A stretch of DNA of 11,198 nucleotides from Conidiobolus incongruus B7586 (GCA_000697335.1 JNEM01011154.1:1-11198), one strand, 5' to 3'; counted from the first letter of the stretch, positions 1 through 8,564 are shown. The notes: generated from the letters alone by a model not told the origin. Translations and numbers: made by a program.

Positions 1-1801
1 ATATAAATTATCATTATTAATAATAATTAATATAATATTATATTATCAATATTTATATTTAATAATAATATTTGTTTTTTTAAAATAATTTGTTTAAAAA
101 CTTATTATAATGGTTTGATTTTTTAACCTAAGTACCTTGTTTATTTATTGGTATTAAATTAAATACTAGAGTCCTTGATTTATTTATTATAATAATTTTA
201 TTAAGTATAATAAAATAAATATTATAGTTATATTAATTTATATTAATAATATTTTTCTTTTATTTATTCTTTGGTTAAAATATAAAATATCTATAATTCT
301 TATATTTAATGAATTTTATCTTTTGATATAGAAATAATAGAGTTAATATTAAAAAATAGAAATTATATCAATTTTTTTGGTAAAATATATAAGTGATATT
401 TAAAATATATCTTAATTTCTATTACTTTAGTTGGTCAAAAATTTAAGATAGTTTAAACAAGGCAAATCTTTTATATTAGATTTTTTAGCTTTAAGTTAAT
501 TAAACCAGTTTGCAATATTACACTTTGAAAGCCCTTTGCTATCAATTATTACACAAAGGTTTTGGTAAATAATTAATATAGAATACTATATATAATATGA
601 TATTTTGATAAATTCTTTTTGTTTAATTTAGGTAAAATTCGAAATTCCAGGATATTTTATTATTTCTTTGGTAAAATTCTCTCTGAAAATTATATTATAA
701 ATAGAGTGAATATAATGAATTATTAGATTACTTATTATGATTTAAAATAATATCAGAATTAAAATGATATATTTATAATTCATAAAATAAAATTTAATTT
801 AAATATAAGGAATTACTTTTTAGATTACTGGATATTTATTAATTTTTAGAGTTTATTTTCCAAAATTAAATAAATATTAAGATTTTGATTTTCTCATACA
901 AATGATGAATTTTGAATATTTCCTGTATAAGGATACTGATATTTGGAATAAAATATTTTAATATAATAAAATTCATAATAATCAAATGCTATAATAAATT
1001 AAATATAAAAATGGCATTACTTTAATATATATATTTTTATTTGTTTATCAACTAAAATCAATTTAAAATAGTAAATATTGGTAATGAATCTGAATCAAAT
1101 GATATTATAAAATCACTAGATTTAAATTTTAAAATGATAGTATTACAGTAATACCATCAATGTTAATAAAGAATTCTGTACAAAGTAAAATACAAATAAG
1201 CCAATGATAATCATATACCTTTATAATAGTTATCATATGCAATATTGAGTGTCTGAATTACAGATAAGATGTATTATCGTTGTAATAATATAATATGCTC
1301 TATAAATCATACAATATTAATAAAATCCTCATGACAATTATTTCATCATTATAAAGTTCATTATATACATATCCAAGTATTATACTCCAATATCAATCAA
1401 ATCTGATTTGAAATTCGTGTGATGAAAATTTAAAAATAGAGATAAAAAAATTATACTTGAGAAATATTATATTTTAGATAATTTTGAGTTAATTTGATAA
1501 TTTTTTAAAGGTTATTATAAGATTTTAAACGTATTTATTAAATTTCGATTTTCTATTTTGCATAATTGCTTAAAGATTAGGTGGATGTAATTATATATTG
1601 ATTATTGAATGTTATTGCATGTATTGATGAGGCTACACTCAAAGTTATCACATTTATTAATTGTAAAATTTTTGGATTAAATTTAGTTAATATTGAATTG
1701 AAAAAATAGTATAATAAAATTTTTTAAGTAAATATTAAAAATATATTGGAACAAAATTTCAATAATTTAAAAATGAAACTTTGTAGAATATCCAAAAGGG
1801 A
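1..1801. other. AT-rich spacer without recognisable gene
   Basis: This stretch is made almost entirely of A and T, with stops in every frame on both strands and no open frame long enough to defend. Short motifs such as GGTAAAAT recur (near 376, 628 and 668) but do not form a regular array. I see no tRNA, no splice-signal chain and no protein family resemblance. The end next to the tRNA (1794-1797, AAAA on this strand) is the Pol III terminator of the minus-strand tRNA gene. Confidence 0.7.
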
Positions 1802-1884
1802 TGACAACGATGAGATTCGAACTCATGCCTCTTACGAGACCGCAACTTGAGTGCGGCGCCTTAGACCAACTCGGCCACATTGCC
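1802..1884 (-). tRNA. tRNA-Leu(CAA), copy 1
   Basis: Decodes UUG leucine codons. Read on the minus strand, the 83 bases fold as a type II tRNA: acceptor GGCAATG pairs with CGTTGTC (two G-U pairs) followed by discriminator A; the D arm carries the A-box-like GTGGCCGAGTTGGT; anticodon stem CCGCA/TGCGG closes the 7-base loop CTCAAGT, giving anticodon CAA; a long variable arm (TCTC..GAG) follows, then T arm ATGAG/CTCAT with loop TTCGAAT. The long variable arm, A73 and CAA anticodon all fit leucine. There is no intron and no encoded CCA, as expected for a eukaryotic nuclear gene. A TTTT Pol III terminator lies 4 bases past the 3' end. It is identical to the copy at 8565-8647. Confidence 0.97.
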
Positions 1885-2159
1885 ATACTGTCTGATTTGA
1901 ATAAATCTTTATAAAAATGCTATCTATTAATTAAAAAAATTTAGTTTAATTTGTTATATTCGATCAGGAATTTAATTCACTCAACCTTATTTCTTCAATA
2001 CGATTTACTTAATAATCTTAATTTTTTTAATGATAATTCAATGCTATTTAATTGAAAATCACTATATATATCTTTATTTAATATTAATTTGAAAAATCTT
2101 ATTTTAAATCAACATTGTCAGTACATTATTTGTGAAGTTTAAAATGATCTTTCAAAATA

Positions 2160-2470
2160 AAGAATTGTCGGGGAGAATGGAGGCCTCAAATCCATTGAAA
2201 AGGTAGTCAACAAGTGACAGGAATTGGAGGTACTATGACACCCTGAGCATTTGATCTCAATGAAATTCGCTATTTGAATATTAGAGAGACAGTAACTGAA
2301 AATTTCAAGTAAAACACTCTACTCTAAGCTGCTACTTAATACGTCAATCCAAGCGATAATCTAAAGATTATCTTCGGCATCCTCTCTAATTTTGGAACTT
2401 CACTTAAAAAATTTGAAATTCGCAATTGGAATATGAAATTTATTTCTTTGGCTGGGAATTAGATAGAATA
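2160..2470. pseudogene. Possible decayed coding segment or unassigned RNA
   Basis: This patch has clearly higher G+C than the surrounding spacer. On the plus strand one frame is open from 2340 to 2459 (40 codons) and reads as ordinary protein (for example KIIFGILSNFGTSLKKFEI), and coding-like text in more than one frame precedes it from about 2160, interrupted by several stops. No start codon or splice pattern ties these together. The minus strand also holds an open stretch of about 60 codons. I recognise no family; a faint leucine-rich look of the plus-strand text is only an impression. A perfect 7-bp hairpin lies inside it (2355-2372). An unannotated structured RNA is the alternative. Confidence 0.35.
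2355..2372. repeat. Short perfect hairpin
   Basis: GATAATC (2355-2361), loop TAAA, GATTATC (2366-2372): a perfect 7-bp inverted repeat. It lies in the GC-richer patch upstream of nothing obvious. In such AT-rich DNA a short inverted repeat can arise by chance, so no function is claimed. Confidence 0.5.
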
Positions 2471-2587
2471 AAAATTGTGGGATTAGAGGAAATTATCTAA
2501 TTTTGATTACTAATAAATAAATTTGAAATTGATAAAAATAATAATATATACGAACTGTTATTGTGATTGAAAGTGGTAAAAAATAAA

Positions 2588-2600
2588 TAATTTATTAGCA
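2588..2600 (-). promoter_or_regulatory. Candidate poly(A) signal of the TMEM14 gene
   Basis: On the minus strand AATAAA (2596-2591) follows the TAA stop of the TMEM14-family gene by about 17 bases. The hexamer is the usual eukaryotic polyadenylation signal, but it is common by chance in AT-rich DNA. Confidence 0.35.
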
Positions 2601-2612
2601 AGCTCGTTTTAA

Positions 2613-3096
2613 TTAAACACCATTTTTATCTTCATACCATTTCTTGGCGTAGTAAGCGGTAGAGAGAACAGCAGTTAGGGAAAGTGCGATAGGAATAGGC
2701 TTAGCGAGTTTAATAGCTCTAGGGAGTTGTGAGGCAGCTAAAGCTCCAGAAGTAACTAAAATACTTTAGACTTTAAATAACTATAAAACCGAATTGAAAT
2801 TACCAGTAGCTAATTCAAGTCCATATTCTTGATTTTGTTTAATACGATAACTATCATAGTGAATATTAATTGAATGCTATATAAAAAGGGGAGGTGGAAA
2901 TTACCCAGAGTAAGCGTAAACGGTACCAAAGGTAACACCTGCAATAGCTGAAGTAATGGAACCAGTTTTGGCATATCCAATAAGTCCTCCAACGGAGCCT
3001 ATAATATTTAAATAAAGTCAATCAAGTTATTAATTATGTATTATTGGTATTCTAATTACAGAGTCCAGACATTGTGAAAGCGGTATGTTCAGCCAT
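2613..3096 (-). CDS. TMEM14: TMEM14/Tmh11-family small membrane protein, four exons
   Basis: Small multi-span protein of the TMEM14 (UPF0136) family, which includes yeast Tmh11; animal members sit in the inner mitochondrial membrane (TMEM14C is needed for heme synthesis) and plant FAX members export fatty acids, so the exact substrate here is unknown. Exons on the minus strand: 3096-3060, 2998-2905, 2850-2804, 2755-2613; introns of 61, 54 and 48 bp all start GTAATT or similar and end TAG/CAG-type AG, in phases 1, 2 and 1. The joined product is 106 residues, the usual family length. Visible landmarks: start MAEHTAFTMSGL, the glycine-rich GGLIGYAKTGS at 16-26, EYGLELAT at 52-59, and AKPIPIALS at 77-85 before the last helix; about four hydrophobic segments. 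The C-terminal tail is basic and short (AKKWYEDKNGV). Two decayed copies lie directly upstream on the same strand. Confidence 0.93.
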
Positions 3097-3424
3097 TTTT
3101 ATTCCTTTATTTATTTTTTTTGTTTAATTCAAGAAAAAGGTTAATTTCTTTAAAATATTGGGTACATCAATTAAATTTGATTCTTGTTTTTTTCAGAATT
3201 GATGATCTCATCTGAAAATTTTAAAAAAAACCATATTTGGTAATTTATTGTTTTCAAATCACCGCATATTCTTTTAATCACTAGTATAGATTTTTTTGAA
3301 TTCGTGAATATATTATAAAGTTTTGCTTGTATAGAATTTCTACATCGATTATAATAATAATGATTATATAATACAAGTAAACTAATACAAAATATCAAAG
3401 AATAGATAATTGATTTATCAACTC
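3097..3424 (-). promoter_or_regulatory. Upstream region of the TMEM14 gene, shared with decayed copy 3
   Basis: This 328-bp interval holds no gene. Its sequence next to the start codon is recognisably shared with the region upstream of decayed copy 3 (4713-4915): AATTCAAGAAAAAG at 3126-3139 recurs at 4731-4744, and CATATTTGGTAAT at 3232-3244 recurs at 4826-4838, with further weaker similarity to about 3315. The duplicated unit therefore carried its promoter. Whether the shared blocks are functional elements or just the best surviving parts of a duplication is not known. An 88-codon open frame across it is not credible as a gene. Confidence 0.5.
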
Positions 3425-3922
3425 TTATTAGACGCACTACTATTGTTGGCGCGATTTATTATCATAGTATACAATAAAGGTATAAGGAAATGACGCCATT
3501 AGCAAGACTGAAGTATACCAAGTTTGTTAAATTTAAAGCTTTTGTAATACAACAAAGCCCCAGAACCAACTCAATATTTTAATTTAATTCAAATATTGGA
3601 AATAGTATAATAACCAGTATTTGAATTTATTTATAGTTGCTCTATATCTCAATTTTATTTTTGTATAATACAATAACTAGTGAAAATAAATGATAATTTA
3701 TAATATTATGTCAATGATTGTGAGAGTTATCTGAAGTAAGCGAATGTAGTACCCATGGTAATACATCTAATAAATGAAGGAATGAAGCGAGTTTTGACAT
3801 TACCAATAAGTCCTCGAAAGCAGCCTATTATATTTAAATAATATGAATCAGACTATCGATTATATTTTATGAATATTTTAATTAAACAGATCGAATAATA
3901 TAAAAGAGATATATTCAGTCAT
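3425..3922 (-). pseudogene. Decayed TMEM14-family copy 2
   Basis: A second, degraded copy of the TMEM14-family gene in the same orientation. Exon 1 plus intron 1 plus exon 2 aligns to the intact gene without gaps at a constant offset of 826 bases; over 98 bases of exon 2 (3734-3831 against 2908-3005) I count 73 identities. Exon 3 traces lie around 3611-3683 and exon 4 traces around 3425-3580 (AAAGCCCCAGAA at 3554 against AAAGCTCCAGAA at 2740). The ATG (3922-3920) and the intron 1 acceptor survive, and exon 2 has no stop, but the donors after exons 1 and 2 have lost their GT and many conserved residues are changed (the GGLIGY motif reads RGLIGN). Exon 4 is shifted by small indels. I infer a nonfunctional gene duplicate. 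Confidence 0.85.
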
Positions 3923-4244
3923 ATTAATTTGTTTTAAAATTTGCAATTAAAAAATAATCAATAAATTAAAATTTTAATATAACAAATATATTTTTATTTA
4001 TTTTATTTTATCATCCTAACAATTATATGGATTGATTTTTTCATAATTTTATAGGTGTATTGATAGCTGAATGATATATAATCATTACTGTAAAATTTTT
4101 GAGAATATTGTATAGGTTATAAAATCATTATAGTATAAATTGTTTATATATAAAATAAAAACCATTTATTAATAGATATAAATTCATCAAAAAACAGTAT
4201 TTTCTAAATCAATGGACTGTTTCGAAATTTTTTGGTAATTTAAA
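3923..4244. other. Spacer between decayed TMEM14 copies
   Basis: AT-rich, no gene. It should hold the former upstream region of copy 2; only a short match near 4222-4240 (AAATTTTTTGGTAATTT-like) resembles the upstream block of copy 1, and the spacing differs, so the region seems to have been rearranged or to have drifted beyond recognition. Confidence 0.5.
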
Positions 4245-4712
4245 CTTGTATTGATTTTTGATATACTTTCTTAAGATAATAAAATAAGGATATTAAAGCA
4301 GATAGCTTAAACATAAAGTTTTATGTTTAGTGAATTTTTTAATTCTAAAGAGCTGATAATTGAATAAAGCATCAAAAGCAACTAATTATTAAGATTAATT
4401 GAATAAATATTATGAAATGTTTAATTGATTCAAAGTCAAATAATATCCATATTATTAATTGTGTTAAATTCAATAGCTATATAAAATCAACATGAATTTA
4501 AATTGATATACAAATGGCGAAGAAAGCTGTTAAAAGTGAAAGCAGTATCCACGATAAAATTTGTAATGATGGAACGAATAGAACCATAAGTCTATCTAAA
4601 GTCCTTCAGCAAACCCCGTCAAGCCAAATATTATCAATAAACTATTCATTACTTTAAAATCAATATTTAAATTACTGAGTTCTGAAATTATAAAGGCTGG
4701 ACGTTCAGATAT
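4245..4712 (-). pseudogene. Decayed TMEM14-family copy 3
   Basis: A third, more degraded copy of the same gene, again head to tail. Exon 1 matches at 4676-4712 (offset 1616; 25 of 36 bases identical to 3061-3096), exon 2 traces lie at about 4505-4627, exon 3 at about 4440-4500 (CCATATTATTAATTGTGTTAA against CCATATTCTTGATTTTGTTTAA in the intact gene), and exon 4 at about 4245-4390, where 46 bases align without gaps with 27 identities. The start codon is replaced (TAT where ATG stood), the intron 1 acceptor AG is lost while its donor GT remains, and exon 2 carries indels. It is clearly nonfunctional and looks older or less constrained than copy 2. Confidence 0.8.
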
Positions 4713-5007
4713 ATTTATCATTAATTTTAAAATTCAAGAAAAAGAGTGATACTTTAAGTTTTTGATTCATTAAAATAAATAACAGTAAAAGATAATGATA
4801 TCATCAGAAATTTTGACATAATTATCATATTTGGTAATCTCTTCATTTTTGATTACACCAAATGTTATTTAATTACCTCCTTAGATTTTGATTCAAAATT
4901 GAATAAATTATAAATCTATTAAATATATTAATAGAGATGACTCTATAACAAAGGCAAAAATATTGACATCCAGAAAGTATTTAATAAAATCAAAAAAGAT
5001 TGAATTG

Positions 5008-5518
5008 TTATGAATTTTTTTCATGACTCTTGAAATATTCTGATAAAGAGATAAGACCACTAAGCAGCTTATTAGTAAATGGTAGAACATATTATGCATT
5101 GACTTACTCTTTGTTCTTATCATCTCTCTCCAAAATCTTATCCACCCATTCGTTCAACTTATTCAAGTCCCAAATCTGGTCTTTCATATTCTCATCTTTT
5201 TGAGCCCTTTCCACTTGACGGTGGTGAATCGAAGCACGAATCTCGTGCATATCCAAATAGGTATCCCTATTATAATCAATCTCGTAAAATAAATAGTATA
5301 GTTTGTTTTTACTCTTGTACTCTTCAGAGCTGATGTTCAGATTTTTTTTTAGATAGCTAGTCAACAATTAGTAGATGAGTATATGAATTAGAATTTATTT
5401 ACTCTGATAAATCGCTATTCTGATCTAAAAAATCATCGTTAGCTGTATCGAAATCTTGACATTTTACGAATTGCAAAGTATTAATTAGAGTTAAAGTGAA
5501 TAATTTATTTAATAACAT
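5008..5518 (-). CDS. MCFD2: Secreted two-EF-hand protein, MCFD2-like, three exons
   Basis: Calcium-binding protein of the early secretory pathway; MCFD2 in animals is the soluble partner of the cargo lectin LMAN1/ERGIC-53, and an equivalent role here is inferred. Exons (minus strand): 5518-5403, 5356-5108, 5059-5008; introns of 46 and 48 bp start GTAAAT and GTAAGT, end TAG, both are phase 2, and both hold a TACTAAT branch box. The product is 138 residues (human MCFD2 is 146). Residues 1-20 form a signal peptide (MLLNKLFTLTLINTL..VKC). EF loop 1 is 66-77 (D66, N68, D70, D74, E77; Thr instead of Gly at position 6). EF loop 2 is 118-129 (D118, N120, D122, G123, I125, E129). Loop 2 is only complete after removal of intron 2, which confirms that splice; without it an in-frame TAA would end the protein after KNKE. 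No ER-retention signal is visible. Confidence 0.88.
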
Positions 5519-6543
5519 TTTACAAATTATTTCATTTAAGAGTAAAAATTATTTTAATATTGGGACTGGTGAATTTATTTAATTTAATGTTGATTTGTGG
5601 GAATTTTTGGATCGGATGACGATTAATTTCTTAATTTATAAGCTAATCACATTTATTTAGTTAAATTTAATATTCAAATAATCTAAAATTTTAGAAATAT
5701 ATTTGAGTTATATTTCAGATAATTTCCAATTTCTGGATGTTTTGATTATATTCATTAGTTTATAATTCATTAATATTAAGTAATAAAAAAATAACAAAGT
5801 GAAATAAGAATGCAAAAACTACAAACAATGCAATTTCCAATATAACATAAATATGTTTATAATATCAATATAATCTAAGGTTGATTCTATTATATTAGTA
5901 TATTGAATCATTTCTAATTTTAATAATTTTTAAAGTGTATTGCTAATATTAATTACTCTACTTGTTAAATCAATTAATTAAATCACATTATTTTAACTCT
6001 TTCAAAATTCGAAAATTACTTAAGAATAAAAAATTATCATATTAGATAAAATACCAATAAAGTTTTTCAAAGATAAAACTATAATTTTATTTTCAATAAT
6101 TGGTATTACTAAACTCTAGTTTGAAGTTCTTTCAGAGCAATTTGAGATATGAATAGTATTTATCCAGAAAATACAAGTCAAATATTAAATAGAGTTAAGA
6201 TCACGATTGTCGATTGATAATACTAATCATATATTTAAAATATTAATTATTGATATAGTTATTTGATTTTTGAATGATTTTTAAAATATTGAACAGTATA
6301 CATAACTAATTTGATTACTTTTATTACATGTTTCTTAAATTTCTCGAATAAAAAATCCTTAATAAAGTGACAATAGCACAAAGTGATTACTAATCAACCC
6401 ACAATAATTGAAATCATTTCAAAAACATTAAATTCCGATGAGTCCTGATATAATAATGATCAAATTATAAAATAATGATCAAACATTAAATTCATTTCAA
6501 AAAAACTATAAATTTCAAATAACTATCGAAATCTTCTTATTTT
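5519..6543. other. Divergent intergenic region, EF-hand gene / SelO
   Basis: About 1 kb of AT-rich DNA between two divergently transcribed genes; it must contain both promoters, but I can point to no firm TATA box because TATA-like strings are everywhere. The only notable structure is the cluster of direct repeats at 6413-6495 just before SelO. No RNA gene or extra coding region is seen. Confidence 0.6.
6423..6493. repeat. Two interleaved direct repeats upstream of SelO
   Basis: AATAATGATCAAA occurs at 6452-6464 and again at 6471-6483 (19-base spacing; it contains the palindrome TGATCA), flanked by AAACATTAAATTC at 6423-6435 and 6481-6493. The pairs sit 50-120 bases upstream of the SelO ATG, so they could be regulator binding sites or a small local duplication. 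Confidence 0.6.
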
Positions 6544-8319
6544 ATGTTTATTAATTTCATATTGAAAAAACAATTCAATTCAATTGCTAATTCTTTAAAG
6601 ATGGTCTCAAATAGAAAGGTAGTGGATTCTTTTTCTAAATTAAATTTGCAGTCGACATTTATTAGGGAACTTCCTGGGGAATCTTTGGATAAGCCTATTG
6701 ATTATAACGATGAGAATCAGGTGCGGTTGACTAGAACGCGCCGTCTCGTCAAGAAGGGATGCTGGGCGTTTACAGTGCCCGAGAAGGCTCCATTCCCCGT
6801 GATGGTGCATACATCGCCTAAAATGCTGGAGGAGTTGGAGTTGGATCCACAATTCGCTAAAACTTCAGAGTTTTTGAAGGTTATGGTTGGAAATCAATTG
6901 GTACCTAATACTACACCTTTTTCGCAAGCTTATGCTGGATTCCAGTTCGGATTTTTTGCTGGTCAACTTGGAGATGGTCGTGCAATGTCACTATTTGAAG
7001 TATTGACATCTGAAGGCCAGCGCTGGGAGTTACAACTTAAAGGTTCTGGCGAAACACCCTTCTCTAGAATGGGCGATGGATATGCAGTTGTGAGATCCTC
7101 CATCAGAGAATATCTTGCATCTGAAGCACTGCACGCGATTGGTATTCCTACTACCCGTGCCCTTAGTTTGGCCAAAACGGGACAAATTGTAGCTCGCGAA
7201 ACCCTTGAAGATGGTGCTATCGTATGCCGTGTATCCCCAACTTGGATTCGATTTGGAAGTTTTGAGCTACATCGTATGCTCAAGCAGCCCGAAGAACTTA
7301 AGCAACTAGCTGACTATACCATCAAATATCATTTTCCCTCCTTATTAACCTCCACTACTGAAAACGAAAATATTTATGAAAATTTCTTTGAGGAAGTATG
7401 TCTCAGATCCGCAACTATGGTCGCTCATTGGCAAGCCTCAGGTTTTGTACACGGAGTTATGAATACTGATAATATGTCTATTGCGGGTCTTACTCTTGAC
7501 TACGGTCCTTATGGTTTTCTCGAAACCTATCGTCCTGACTGGACTCCCAATTCATCCGATACCGAATCACTCTACAAATATGCCAATCAGCCTGTAATCG
7601 TTCGTTGGAATTTAGAGAAATTAGGCTTGGCATTATATCCACTGTTCAACAACCCTCAATCCAAAGAAACTGCTGATCATCCTGCCATTTTGAACGGTCT
7701 CGAAGTATTTGAAATAGCATACGCCCAAAAGCACGATGAACTAATGAGTGAGAGATTGGGATTGGATTTCAATTTAACACCTGTCCAAAACCAACTTCCC
7801 ACCTTACTCAAGCACCTATTTGAATTTTTAAAATCTTCAGATGTTGACTATCACCAATTCCTGCGTCACTTGAGCCAAGTAGGCGATTTTATAGTCATCA
7901 ATTCCGATCTGACATTAGACGATCTCAGACTCAAATCTTTTTCCATAATTAACCAGCGCTTCAACCAACAGGGAAACCAAACAAATCAAGAGGTTGAAAA
8001 TTTTTTAGATATTTACATTCCTCTCATCAAAGATCAATACGCCACCTCCAATTCCAAGCCCAGTATCCAGATCAATGCCAAAAATCCGAGATTCATACTA
8101 AGGAATTGGATTGCTCAGGAAGCTATTGATGCTGCCACGAAGAATGATTACAAACCTCTTCAAGCTATCTATACTTTGTTGACAGAATATCCCTACGCTG
8201 ATGATGAAGCTATTGACTTTGTAAAGCATCCTTACCTTAACGAAACTTTGACAGAACGTTACTCCAAACCTAATGATGATCCTCAATGTACTATGACACA
8301 ATGTAGTTGTAGTTCTTAA
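6544..8319 (+). CDS. SELENOO: SelO-family protein adenylyltransferase (YdiU/Fmp40), Cys form
   Basis: Pseudokinase-fold enzyme that transfers AMP from ATP to Ser/Thr/Tyr hydroxyls of proteins; in yeast (Fmp40) and animals it acts in mitochondria and is linked to redox control. The 591-residue single-exon frame is close to the family's usual length. Landmarks: GQLGDGRA at 140-147, WELQLKGSG at 161-169 (K166 as nucleotide-binding Lys), the long conserved block TPFSRMGDGYAVVRSSIREY at 171-190, HGVMNTDNMS at 303-312 with D309 as likely catalytic base and N310 binding metal, and DYGP at 319-322 with D319 in the DFG-like position. It ends CSCSS: Cys589 is third from the end, where animal SelO has selenocysteine. 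The ATG at 6544 is the first after an in-frame TAA at 6520; residues 1-20 are basic without acidic residues, fitting an organelle presequence. Starting at Met20 would remove it. Confidence 0.97.
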   Translation: MFINFILKKQFNSIANSLKMVSNRKVVDSFSKLNLQSTFIRELPGESLDKPIDYNDENQVRLTRTRRLVKKGCWAFTVPEKAPFPVMVHTSPKMLEELELDPQFAKTSEFLKVMVGNQLVPNTTPFSQAYAGFQFGFFAGQLGDGRAMSLFEVLTSEGQRWELQLKGSGETPFSRMGDGYAVVRSSIREYLASEALHAIGIPTTRALSLAKTGQIVARETLEDGAIVCRVSPTWIRFGSFELHRMLKQPEELKQLADYTIKYHFPSLLTSTTENENIYENFFEEVCLRSATMVAHWQASGFVHGVMNTDNMSIAGLTLDYGPYGFLETYRPDWTPNSSDTESLYKYANQPVIVRWNLEKLGLALYPLFNNPQSKETADHPAILNGLEVFEIAYAQKHDELMSERLGLDFNLTPVQNQLPTLLKHLFEFLKSSDVDYHQFLRHLSQVGDFIVINSDLTLDDLRLKSFSIINQRFNQQGNQTNQEVENFLDIYIPLIKDQYATSNSKPSIQINAKNPRFILRNWIAQEAIDAATKNDYKPLQAIYTLLTEYPYADDEAIDFVKHPYLNETLTERYSKPNDDPQCTMTQCSCSS

Positions 8320-8320
8320 A

Positions 8321-8340
8321 TAATGAAATTAGTTTCATTA
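8321..8340. repeat. Perfect inverted repeat just after the SelO stop
   Basis: TAATGAAA (8321-8328), loop TTAG, TTTCATTA (8333-8340): a perfect 8-bp stem starting two bases after the TAA stop. Would form a small hairpin at the start of the 3' untranslated region. An AATAAA possible poly(A) signal follows at 8362-8367. Confidence 0.6.
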
Positions 8341-8361
8341 CTTTAATTATAACACTAGTAT

Positions 8362-8367
8362 AATAAA
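8362..8367 (+). promoter_or_regulatory. Candidate poly(A) signal of SelO
   Basis: AATAAA 43 bases after the SelO stop codon. The position is reasonable for a polyadenylation signal, but the hexamer is frequent by chance here. Confidence 0.35.
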
Positions 8368-8564
8368 TATGATATTTATGTTTTGTTGTTAATCACTGAG
8401 GTATTTATACTCGATGTCAAGAATATAAATAAAAAAAATAAGAATATAATAAAAGTCAGAATATCAATTGGTTAATGGAAAAATTTGATATTTATAATGA
8501 GTGTGATTTTTTGGTTGAAAATTATTCATTAATTTCATGAAATTGAATTTAGGAACTAAGTTAT

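Noticed and set aside
1090-1430. Hydrophobic minus-strand text resembling membrane segments
   Set aside because: Interrupted by frequent stops; I/Y/L-rich translations are expected from AT-rich spacer.
3171-3437. 88-codon minus-strand open frame upstream of the TMEM14 gene
   Set aside because: Low-complexity I/Y/N/K-rich text over sequence that is the promoter flank of a duplicated unit; the matching flank of copy 3 does not keep the frame.
4908-5123. 71-codon minus-strand open frame
   Set aside because: Overlaps intron 2 and exon 3 of the EF-hand gene in a different frame; the spliced gene explains the region better.
6640-8301. Minus-strand open frames opposite SelO
   Set aside because: They are antisense shadows of a conserved gene and show no family features.
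8321-8340. SECIS element for selenocysteine
   Set aside because: Stem too short, no AUGA/GA core quartet, and the protein has Cys instead of an in-frame TGA at the site.
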